DNA of 9,687 nucleotides from M3007 sp039804245 (GTDB lineage: Bacteria > Bacteroidota > Bacteroidia > Chitinophagales > Saprospiraceae): positions 1 to 9,687 of the forward strand of contig JBDLWO010000139.1 of the NCBI GenBank assembly GCA_039804245.1, in the 5' to 3' direction. The translations under genes were made by a program, and so were the position numbers. Positions 1-6,529 of this stretch are shown piece by piece (the stretch's first letter is position 1; every line of letters begins with the position of its first letter). The notes beneath the pieces were generated by a model. That model ran no database searches. It was not told the DNA's origin and saw only the letters and a list, made by a program, of their open reading frames with translations.

Positions 1-173
1 TTCCGCCTCGCCTCTCCCGCCCCCAGGTAGATGGCTTGCCCATCAGGCAGGCTGTTGAGCAGGGTAGTTGGGTACGAGCCATTGAAGCGATCGCCGGAGC
101 CGGGAGCAGGAGCGGCAGCGACGCGACCGCGAAGGGCGATGGCGGCAATGGCGAGTGCGGGTGGGGGGGGTAA
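1..173. other. GC-rich segment without a recognised gene
   Basis: This stretch is about 69% G+C (118 of 170 bases by my count), against about 52% in a sampled line of the large gene to its right, and it ends in a run of eight G at 163-170. Two frames are open. On the plus strand, codons from base 3 run to a TAA at 171-173, ending GNGECGWGG. On the minus strand, a frame running leftward off the edge reads Pro/Ala-rich and then GSGDRFNGSYPTTLLNSLPD, but it has no ATG, GTG or TTG start after its upstream TAG. I recognise neither. The minus-strand tail looks slightly more protein-like. It could be the edge of a transferred or decayed gene, or a misassembled contig end. Confidence 0.4.
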
Positions 174-191
174 CTAATCAAACTGTATAAT

Positions 192-464
192 ATGCAGATC
201 AAAATTTTTACCATTCCCGTGCCGGGTGGAGAGCGTATTCTCGAAGAGATGAATGCTTTTCTGAACAGCAAAAGAATTATCCGAACCAGAGAAAAGCTGG
301 TTCGGTCCGGATCCGGGGGGGCTTGCCGGGGTAAAAACGAATCGGGAACCCCCAAAGCAGCCGAACAGCGGCAAAATATGGCACTATCTGACCCGCGTAT
401 TACAAAAAAAAATGCGTGTAAATCGCTGATTTACACGCATTTAACAGGTTTTTCGCTTTTTTGA
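192..464 (+). pseudogene. Truncated DGR-type HRDC accessory gene remnant
   Basis: The reading frame starts with MQIKIFTIPVPGGERILEEM and continues through NAFLNSKRIIRTREKLVRSG. From memory, this resembles the N-terminus of small HRDC-domain proteins found in Bacteroidota beside the reverse transcriptase of diversity-generating retroelements. There the Lys-rich stretch is normally followed by an aromatic/Cys segment (like FWCFCIRY) and a C-terminal HRDC domain. Here the resemblance stops near residue 43, at a run of seven G (315-321). The remaining frame, to a TGA at 462-464, is low in family features and runs through a perfect terminator hairpin, so the tail is probably not real coding sequence. 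The other two plus frames after the G run do not restore the expected motif, so a deletion is likelier than a single-base slip. There is no clear ribosome binding site; TATAAT lies directly against the ATG. No reverse transcriptase, template or variable repeat is visible here. The family call is recall-based and moderate. Confidence 0.5.
404..442 (-). terminator. Strong intrinsic terminator for the peptide gene
   Basis: Bases 411-424 and 428-441 form a perfect 14-bp inverted repeat around a 3-base loop (GCT on the plus strand); one more A-T pair can form at 410/442. Read on the minus strand, the hairpin is followed at once by nine T (plus-strand A run 404-412, partly inside the stem). This is a textbook rho-independent terminator for leftward transcription. 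It lies about 50 bases past the stop codon of the small peptide gene at 491-697. In the rightward direction the U tract is poor. Confidence 0.85.
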
Positions 465-490
465 AGCGGTGAGTTGTTTCTCCTGAACTC

Positions 491-697
491 TTACAGAGGG
501 ATAGTGCTGCTCGCACTGTCGCGCGGGTCAGAAAAATCCGGCATCTGCTTTCTGATTTCTTTGCCGCCCTCCACCTTGTTCATTTCAGACTTGCTGAGAA
601 CAGTTGAGCTCGACTCAATCTCGCCGAGGGAACGCCTGTCCTTTCCGGAGGCATCCTCGGTCTGCTGGCCTTTGTTTTTATTGGAAAATAATCCCAT
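491..697 (-). CDS. Small peptide with double-glycine leader (RiPP precursor-like)
   Basis: This encodes 68 residues. It begins MGLFSNKNKG, has a polar Ser/Glu/Lys-rich stretch, and then LSKSEMNKVEGG at about residues 34-45. That motif is the recognition and cleavage type seen in Bacteroidota double-glycine natural-product precursors (LSxxEMxxVxGG). Cleavage after Gly45 would leave a 23-residue C-terminal part, KEIRKQMPDF then SDPRDSASSTIPL, with no Cys, so a lanthionine or disulfide product is unlikely. The start is supported by an AAGG element (plus strand 703-706) five bases before the ATG, by a Bacteroidota-type promoter upstream and by a strong terminator downstream: a complete monocistronic unit. 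No maturase, peptidase-transporter or immunity gene is beside it, so the peptide is an orphan here. The N-terminus is longer and more acidic than in typical short leaders. It might instead be an unexported regulatory or structural small protein. I am confident it is expressed, less so of its role. Confidence 0.68.
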   Translation of the reverse strand: MGLFSNKNKGQQTEDASGKDRRSLGEIESSSTVLSKSEMNKVEGGKEIRKQMPDFSDPRDSASSTIPL

Positions 698-702
698 AGC
701 GA

Positions 703-706
703 CCTT
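703..706 (-). promoter_or_regulatory. Ribosome binding site of the small peptide gene
   Basis: The minus strand reads AAGG followed by five bases (TCGCT) and then the ATG at 697. This is the clearest Shine-Dalgarno-like element in the window and fixes the start of the peptide gene. Confidence 0.6.
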
Positions 707-749
707 ATGTTTTGGAATGTTACGAAAAGGTTTGACCTATGCCGCAGCA

Positions 750-779
750 CAAAGGTAAGCGCTTTTTGCATATTTGCAA
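750..779 (-). promoter_or_regulatory. Bacteroidota-type promoter of the small peptide gene
   Basis: On the minus strand, TTG (plus 777-779) is separated by exactly 19 bases from TACCTTTG (plus 750-757). This fits the Bacteroidota primary-sigma consensus of a -33 TTG and a -7 TAnnTTTG. Transcription would start near base 743-745, leaving a leader of roughly 45 bases before the ATG at 697. The promoter lies in the 158-base gap after the mutase gene, in which I see no strong intrinsic terminator. Confidence 0.7.
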
Positions 780-855
780 GGGAGCGGACGTTTTTTTCAG
801 GGAACGGCAGATTTTTCTGTTTTTCTTTTTCAGCCCTCCTGTAAATTCAATATAC

Positions 856-3800
856 TTACATGTTTCTCCGGTATTGTCCGCCGACGTTGAACAGTGTTCC
901 TGTTATCTCTCCAAGCGAGCAGTATTTTACCGTTTCCATGAGTTCCTCGAAAACATTGCCGTTGCTGATTGCTGCCTGGCTGAGCCGGTGCAGGGCCTGC
1001 GCGGCTTTTCCACTGTTGGCTGTGTGAAGGTTGGTCAGCGTTTCAATCTGGGCCAGTTTTTCCCATTCCTCTGCGCGTATGACTTCCCGTGGCAGTATAG
1101 TGGGCGATCCTTCTTTCGACAGGAAAGTGTTTACGCCTATAACAGGCAGTTCTCCGGTATGTTTGAGGGTTTCGTAGTACAGACTTTCTTCCTGGATTTT
1201 TCCGCGCTGGTACATGGTTTCCATGGCGCCGAGTACACCGCCCCGCTCCGTAATGCGGTCGAACTCGGACAGCACGGCTTCCTCTACCAGATCAGTCAGT
1301 TCTTCGATGATAAAGGATCCCTGTATTGGATTTTCGTTTTTGGCCAGTCCGAGCTCTTTGTTGATAATGAGCTGAATAGCCATGGCGCGGCGCACCGATT
1401 CTTCAGTAGGGGTAGTTATTGCCTCATCATAGGCATTGGTGTGCAGGGAGTTACAGTTGTCGTAAATAGCGTACAGTGCCTGCAGGGTTGTCCGGATATC
1501 GTTAAAGGCTATTTCCTGGGCGTGCAGGCTCCGTCCGCTCGTCTGTATGTGGTATTTGAGCATCTGGCTGCGCTCGTTGGCGCCATACAGATATTTCATG
1601 GCTTTCGCCCAGATTCTTCTGGCGACCCTTCCTATGACAGCATATTCCGGATCAGTTCCGTTGCTGAAGAAGAACGATAGATTGGGTGCGAAATCGTCCA
1701 CATTCATACCCCTTGAGCGGTAATATTCCACAAAAGTGAATCCGTTCGACAGGGTAAATGCCAGTTGTGTGATCGGGTTGGCGCCGGCTTCGGCAATGTG
1801 GTAACCCGAGATGGAAACGGAGTAGAAATTTCTGACTTTGTGATCAATAAAGTACTGTTGCACATCACCCATGACGCGGAGCGAGAACTCGGTGGAGAAG
1901 ATACAGGTATTCTGGGCCTGATCTTCCTTGAGTATATCTGCCTGTACGGTGCCTCTCACTGATGATAGTGCGTATGCTTTTATTTTTTGATATACGTCGG
2001 CAGGCAGCACCTCGTCGCCTGTCAGGCCCAGCAGCAGGAGTCCGAGCCCGTTGTTGCCTTCCGGCAGGGTATGGTCGCCGGGGTTTTCACCGGCTCTGTA
2101 TGTGGGGCGGGGCAGGCCGCGGTTGTCGTATTTTTCTTTCAGACGGGCCTCTGCCAGATGTTCAAGACCGTTTTCACGGATATATTTTTCACATTGCTGA
2201 TCAATGGCGGCATTCATGAAGAATGCTGCTATAGTGGCTGCCGGGCCATTGATCGTCATGGACACGGAGGTCTTCGGGTCGCAGAGATCAAAGCCGGAAT
2301 ACAGTTTCTTGGCATCGTCGAGGCAGCAGACACTTACACCGGAGTTGCCGATTTTACCATATATATCGGGGCGGTGGTCGGGGTCTTCACCATATAGTGT
2401 AACTGAATCAAATGCCGTGGACAGGCGCGCTGCCGGCATTCCCAGAGAAACATAGTGAAAGCGGCGGTTGGTACGTTCGGGGCCGCCTTCGCCCGCAAAC
2501 ATGCGTGTGGGGTCTTCGCCTTCGCGCTTGAAGGGAAACACGCCTGCTGTGTAGGGGAACTCGCCCGGTACATTTTCCTGCAGCGACCAGCGGAGAATTT
2601 CTCCCCAGTCTCTGAATCCGGGCAGTGCCACCCTGGGTACCCGTGTTTTGCTGAGACTTTCCGTGTAGGTCTGAACACGTATGTCCTTGTTGCGCACCTG
2701 ATACACGTATTCATCTGCGCAGTACCTGGCGCGTTTCTGTTCCCAGTTTAGGATCAGATCGTAGTTATGCGGGTCAAGGTCCTTGAGCAGCGACTGGTAG
2801 GCTGCTGCCAGCGTTCTGACCGTTGGGTCGGGGTGTTCGGTTGCTGAAGTCGGGTTGTCGAGCAGGCGCGGGCCGCCGAGGTGCAGAACAGACTGGTGCA
2901 AAGCGAACAGATTCCGGGCTATTTCGGACTGTCTTTGTGCTTTTTCGTCGTATTTTCTGTTGTTTTCAGAAATTTCAGACAGATATCGGGTTCTGTTGGG
3001 TGGAATGATATAGATTTTTTCCGATTCGCCGGATGCCGCCTCGGAATCAGGCAGATTCAGGTTGCCATCGCTTTTTGCGGCGAGCAGTTCCATCAGGCGC
3101 CTGTACAGCTGATTGACACCGGGGTCGTTGAATTGCGAGGCGATGCAGCCGAATACAGGCATACTTTCCGTGGGGATATCCCAGAGATTCCGGTTGCGCT
3201 GTACCTGTTTGCGCACATCGCGCAGGGCATCGAGGGCGCCCCTTTTGTCGAATTTATTGATAGCGATGACATCGGCGAAGTCGAGCATATCAATTTTTTC
3301 AAGTTGAGTAGCTGCGCCGAACTCGGGCGTCATGATGTAGAGCGACACATCGCTGTGATCCACGATTTCTGTGTCACTCTGGCCGATACCACTTGTTTCG
3401 AGAATGATCAGATCGTAATGTGCTGCCTTGAGGATATCAACTGCGGAGTGTACGTACCGGGACAGCGCCAGGTTGCTTTGCCGGGTCGCAAGCGAGCGCA
3501 TATATACGCGCGGGCTGTTGATGGCATTCATCCGGATACGGTCGCCGAGCAGGGCGCCACCTGTTTTCCTTTTGGACGGGTCAACGGATATGATACCGAT
3601 ATTTTTATCCGGGAAATCGCGGAGGAAACGGCGTACCAGCTCATCCACCATGGATGATTTGCCTGCGCCTCCGGTACCGGTTATGCCCAGTACAGGCGGA
3701 TTTTTCCGGTTTTGGGCCAGTTTTTCCAGTCCACCGACGATTTCTGCGCTGAAAAGTTCCGGGTTGTTTTCTGCGACGGAAATCAGTCGGGCCACAGTGC

Positions 3801-4302
3801 CGGCATTTTCAGCAAGGCTGAATTCGCCAAGATGCCTGAGTTCACCGTTAACGGAAGTGCCGACGGAGAAGTCGCATTTTTGGAGTACATCATTGATCAT
3901 ACCCTGCAGGCCCATGGCGCGCCCGTCGTCGGGGTGATAAATCCGGGTGATGCCGTATTCGTGCAGTTCCCTGATTTCATCGGGCAGGATTGTACCGCCG
4001 CCGCCGCCGAAGATGCGTATATGGCCTGCTCCGCGTTCCTTCAGCAGATCATACATGTATTTGAAGAACTCGATATGGCCGCCCTGATAACTGGTAATGG
4101 CGATACCCTGTACATCTTCCTGGATAGCACAGTCCACAATTTCCTGTACAGAGCGGTTGTGGCCGAGGTGGATGATTTCAGCGCCGCTGCTCTGCATGAT
4201 ACGGCGCATGATATTGATGGCAGCGTCGTGACCGTCGAAGAGAGAGGCGGCGGTTACGAGGCGGATCTTGTGTTGTGGTGCGTATGGTGCGGGCTGTTGC
4301 AT
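856..4302 (-). CDS. icmF: Fused isobutyryl-CoA mutase IcmF (B12 domain, GTPase chaperone, mutase)
   Basis: This 1148-residue cytoplasmic enzyme interconverts isobutyryl-CoA and butyryl-CoA using adenosylcobalamin, and carries its own GTPase chaperone for cofactor loading. Domain order is that of IcmF. The B12-binding domain (about 12-140) has FDGHDAA, with His25 as the cobalt ligand, and a glycine-rich FGGGGGT at 98-104. The MeaB-like G domain (about 200-410) has P-loop GTGGAGKS at 209-216 and NKFD at 349-352. A polar linker (about 411-430) follows, then the mutase barrel (about 520-1148). Substrate residues point to isobutyryl-CoA rather than methylmalonyl-CoA: Phe589 (GVFPF) sits where methylmalonyl-CoA mutase has Tyr89, and Gln797 (DQAQNT) where it has Arg207. 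The invariant active-site His is His835 (ISGYH). The ATG has no strong ribosome binding site. The gene follows the TPR glycosyltransferase gene after 101 bases with no clear promoter between, so co-transcription is possible. Automatic pipelines often label such proteins methylmalonyl-CoA mutase. Confidence 0.93.
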   Translation of the reverse strand: MQQPAPYAPQHKIRLVTAASLFDGHDAAINIMRRIMQSSGAEIIHLGHNRSVQEIVDCAIQEDVQGIAITSYQGGHIEFFKYMYDLLKERGAGHIRIFGGGGGTILPDEIRELHEYGITRIYHPDDGRAMGLQGMINDVLQKCDFSVGTSVNGELRHLGEFSLAENAGTVARLISVAENNPELFSAEIVGGLEKLAQNRKNPPVLGITGTGGAGKSSMVDELVRRFLRDFPDKNIGIISVDPSKRKTGGALLGDRIRMNAINSPRVYMRSLATRQSNLALSRYVHSAVDILKAAHYDLIILETSGIGQSDTEIVDHSDVSLYIMTPEFGAATQLEKIDMLDFADVIAINKFDKRGALDALRDVRKQVQRNRNLWDIPTESMPVFGCIASQFNDPGVNQLYRRLMELLAAKSDGNLNLPDSEAASGESEKIYIIPPNRTRYLSEISENNRKYDEKAQRQSEIARNLFALHQSVLHLGGPRLLDNPTSATEHPDPTVRTLAAAYQSLLKDLDPHNYDLILNWEQKRARYCADEYVYQVRNKDIRVQTYTESLSKTRVPRVALPGFRDWGEILRWSLQENVPGEFPYTAGVFPFKREGEDPTRMFAGEGGPERTNRRFHYVSLGMPAARLSTAFDSVTLYGEDPDHRPDIYGKIGNSGVSVCCLDDAKKLYSGFDLCDPKTSVSMTINGPAATIAAFFMNAAIDQQCEKYIRENGLEHLAEARLKEKYDNRGLPRPTYRAGENPGDHTLPEGNNGLGLLLLGLTGDEVLPADVYQKIKAYALSSVRGTVQADILKEDQAQNTCIFSTEFSLRVMGDVQQYFIDHKVRNFYSVSISGYHIAEAGANPITQLAFTLSNGFTFVEYYRSRGMNVDDFAPNLSFFFSNGTDPEYAVIGRVARRIWAKAMKYLYGANERSQMLKYHIQTSGRSLHAQEIAFNDIRTTLQALYAIYDNCNSLHTNAYDEAITTPTEESVRRAMAIQLIINKELGLAKNENPIQGSFIIEELTDLVEEAVLSEFDRITERGGVLGAMETMYQRGKIQEESLYYETLKHTGELPVIGVNTFLSKEGSPTILPREVIRAEEWEKLAQIETLTNLHTANSGKAAQALHRLSQAAISNGNVFEELMETVKYCSLGEITGTLFNVGGQYRRNM

Positions 4303-4403
4303 GGTGATTTATGGTAGTTTTTGCCTGATACCTCTGTTGGGATTGATGTGGTGCGATATCCTGAAAAGAGGCCATATAAACACGGTGTCAAGGTGTATTG
4401 TTT

Positions 4404-6389
4404 CTATTTCAGTCCTCTGTTTTCCAACAGTTTCGGATCGAGTTCCAGTGCTCTTTTCCGGAGTTCCTGTCCTTTGGCCTCATTCCCCACCGCCGAGTAT
4501 GCCTGTCCGAGGTCGAATATATAGGAAGGACTGTCGGGCGCCAGCTCTACGGCTTTCGTGAACCATTTCAGTGCATCCTCGCGGTTGCCCTTGATTCCGT
4601 TGGCAACACCCAGCAAGCGGGCTGTTTCCGGATCCTGCTGGTTGACCTGCCATGATTCGTTCAGATATTCCAGTGCTTTTGCCAGGTCTCTTTTTTGTTC
4701 GCCCTGGTATTTGCCGCCTTCGCGGAGCGACATGGCCAGGTAGGTTTTCAGTTTGGCGTCGTCGGCAGCGAACCTGAGGGCCATCTTGTAGTCAGCAATG
4801 GCATTTTCGTAATTTTTCAATACGTAATAACAGCCAGCTCTGCTGATATAGGCATCCTTGTAATTGGGATAAATATTGGCGGCACGGTCGAGGTGTACCA
4901 GCGCTCTTTTGCAAAGTTCCTTCTGAATTTCCGGATCTTTTTCCTGGGTAGCCTTGTCGAAGAGAATACCGCCACAGGCATTCTGCAGTTTTGCGCTATT
5001 TTTTGAGGTTTCCGCATCGCTGAAGAACAGGATTTCATTACTGGCCCAGGCCGGGTTGCGGGTGACGGTCTTGAGTGAGAAGAATGCAATTGCAATACCC
5101 AAAATGCTGTACAGTACTGCACTGTTGTTGCGTGAAGCGCGCGTCAGCAGCAGTGCGGCTGTCAGGCAGAAACCGGCGCTGGGCATAAAGACAAATCGTT
5201 CGCCCATGTTGGTGCCGATCGGGAACACGAAGTTGGAAACAATGCTGAGGGGCAGCAGGTAGGCCCAGATTCCGAATGCGAGCGGGTCGCGCTTGCGGGT
5301 GCCGCGTATGGCATACCAAAGCAGTCCGGCATGAAAAAGCAGTCCGAGAATTGCTGTCGGGTTGCTGAAAGTGATGAGCCCTATCTGGCGCGGGTAATAA
5401 TCGTGGGTGAGGGTTGCCGGTACAAAAAGCAGCTGGATGTAGCGCCAAAGCGTGTAAAAAATCGTTGCCAGTTTTTCGGCCGGCGAGAAGGGTACCCATT
5501 GGGTGCCTTCGATTTTCAGGAACGGATTATTCATCAGTTCCATGGGCGCACCGCCAAAACGCCAGTGCAGAATGGTTCCCCTGACAATGAAAAACGCCAG
5601 AAATGCTACAAAAACAGGGATGGAGGCCTTGAGTACAGAGGGCTTTCCATCATTGCCCGGGTTTCTGAAGAACCAGAGTGCCAGCGGTACAATTACCACA
5701 AAAGCCGCCGCATTCTCCTTGGAAAGGCAGGTCAGGAAAAAGACGATTCCCGCCAGAACATTCCACTTGCTTTCTCCGGAGTCGAAAGCTTTCAGTATAA
5801 GACAGAGTGTGCCGAGGCTACCCAGAAGGGTGACAATTTCATCACAGCCCTTGATATTGGCCACCACTTCTGTGTGAATCGGGTGTGCGGCAAACAGGAG
5901 TGCACTCACCCAGGCAAGCAATGATGAATGTTCGTTTTCAGTACCAAACAGCATCAGCAATAACCTGTACAGCAATACGCAGGTAGCGGCGAACAAAAGA
6001 ACCGTCAGTAAATGAAAAACAAAAGGAGACGCCCCTGCCACCTGATAGATCAGGGCAAAGATAACCAGCGTCATGGGGCGGTAGCGGCCTCCGGAAACGA
6101 GCGCTTCCTTTCCTTCTACCTTGAAAAAACCGAAAAATGTATCCTTCGACAGGATACCACCGATACCGTTGACCCCTTGCTGGGTGAACATGTTGTCGGT
6201 GATCACGATAGCATCATCGAGCACAAACCCGTGTGTGAGCGTATTGGCGTACAGCAGAAAAGCGAATACAAAAATAAGAAGGCTCTGCAGGGGTACATTT
6301 TTGATAAAATCGGGCGTCCGGAATGTTGAAACAACAGAAGACGGGGCAGATGCTGTGCGGGTTGGCTTGTTTGCTTGCTTTTTCGACAT
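4404..6389 (-). CDS. TMTC-like membrane glycosyltransferase with C-terminal TPRs
   Basis: The frame is open from a TTG at 6398, but the ATG at 6389 (MSKKQANKPT) is the better start and gives 661 residues. After a basic, Thr/Ser-rich cytoplasmic tail come about ten hydrophobic segments between residues 34 and 440. The first ends in GFVLDD, the acidic pair typical of GT-C transferases in the first external loop (residues 58-59). Other family features are RYRPMTL (about 102-108), AAHPIHTEVVA with a following GCDE (about 168-183), and GERFVFMPSAGF (about 396-407). This pattern matches TMTC/DUF1736-type protein O-mannosyltransferases, which use lipid-linked sugar. Residues about 485-655 hold three or more TPR units, for example DAYISRAGCYYVLKNYENAI and a repeat ending AVELAPDSP, likely for protein contacts. 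The acceptor is unknown. The mutase gene follows on the same strand. Its leader contains a 10-bp hairpin close to the start codon. Confidence 0.82.
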   Translation of the reverse strand: MSKKQANKPTRTASAPSSVVSTFRTPDFIKNVPLQSLLIFVFAFLLYANTLTHGFVLDDAIVITDNMFTQQGVNGIGGILSKDTFFGFFKVEGKEALVSGGRYRPMTLVIFALIYQVAGASPFVFHLLTVLLFAATCVLLYRLLLMLFGTENEHSSLLAWVSALLFAAHPIHTEVVANIKGCDEIVTLLGSLGTLCLILKAFDSGESKWNVLAGIVFFLTCLSKENAAAFVVIVPLALWFFRNPGNDGKPSVLKASIPVFVAFLAFFIVRGTILHWRFGGAPMELMNNPFLKIEGTQWVPFSPAEKLATIFYTLWRYIQLLFVPATLTHDYYPRQIGLITFSNPTAILGLLFHAGLLWYAIRGTRKRDPLAFGIWAYLLPLSIVSNFVFPIGTNMGERFVFMPSAGFCLTAALLLTRASRNNSAVLYSILGIAIAFFSLKTVTRNPAWASNEILFFSDAETSKNSAKLQNACGGILFDKATQEKDPEIQKELCKRALVHLDRAANIYPNYKDAYISRAGCYYVLKNYENAIADYKMALRFAADDAKLKTYLAMSLREGGKYQGEQKRDLAKALEYLNESWQVNQQDPETARLLGVANGIKGNREDALKWFTKAVELAPDSPSYIFDLGQAYSAVGNEAKGQELRKRALELDPKLLENRGLK

Positions 6390-6399
6390 GGCTGGCAAT

Positions 6400-6429
6400 A
6401 AAAATTCGTCCGCGAAAGAACGAATTTTT
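6400..6429 (-). promoter_or_regulatory. Hairpin in the leader of the TPR glycosyltransferase gene
   Basis: Bases 6400-6409 (AAAAATTCGT) and 6420-6429 (ACGAATTTTT) are perfect inverted repeats with a 10-base loop. In the leftward transcript the stem ends ten bases before the ATG at 6389, so it could mask the ribosome landing site. Its T-rich 3' arm could also resemble a weak terminator. Function is inferred only. Confidence 0.45.
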
Positions 6430-6448
6430 TGACAAATGGGCTGTAAAT

Positions 6449-6496
6449 TAATCCATAATGCCTCAAAATAACTGAAATCCAGTCTTTCATGGATTA
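6449..6496. promoter_or_regulatory. Inverted repeat over the hppD promoter, possible operator
   Basis: TAATCCAT at 6449-6456 and ATGGATTA at 6489-6496 are exact reverse complements with centres 40 bases apart, close to four helical turns. The right arm overlaps the first two bases of the -7 box of the dioxygenase promoter. This geometry suits a regulator bound to two half-sites or looping between them. No regulator gene is present in the window to test it. Confidence 0.35.
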
Positions 6497-6502
6497 CCTT
6501 TG
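6495..6502 (+). promoter_or_regulatory. -7 box of the hppD promoter
   Basis: TACCTTTG matches the Bacteroidota -7 consensus TAnnTTTG and is identical to the box of the small peptide gene. There is no TTG at the expected -33 place (a CTG lies near 6472-6474), so the promoter is half-consensus and may need an activator. The expected transcript start, around 6507-6510, puts about 20 bases before the ATG at 6530 and excludes a start at the upstream in-frame TTG at 6500. Confidence 0.5.
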
Positions 6503-6529
6503 TGCCAACATAAACAATGCATTGATACC

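Noticed and set aside
87..94. GCGATCGC, the HIP1 octamer abundant in cyanobacteria, as a sign of cyanobacterial DNA
   Set aside because: A single copy proves nothing; the same octamer occurs at 7803-7810 inside the M14 peptidase gene.
186..194. TATAAT next to the ATG of the DGR-like remnant as a promoter
   Set aside because: It touches the start codon, so a transcript from it would begin inside the gene, and it is not the Bacteroidota -7 form.
300..400. Possible DGR template or variable repeat beside the remnant
   Set aside because: There is no run of AAC-type codons, no second similar copy in the window and no C-type-lectin-like end, so nothing supports a repeat pair.
739..1680. Plus-strand open frame of 313 codons opposite the 3' half of icmF
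   Set aside because: It is antisense to a secure, motif-complete enzyme, has no recognisable domain, and its Phe/Ser/Gly/Cys-rich composition is what the complement of coding DNA gives.
4303..4403. Separate promoter or terminator between the TPR glycosyltransferase gene and icmF
   Set aside because: I found no TAnnTTTG box with a TTG at proper spacing and no stable hairpin with a T tract in this 101-base gap.
6500..6529. TTG start giving hppD ten extra residues
   Set aside because: The TTG is part of the -7 promoter box, so it would not be in the transcript.
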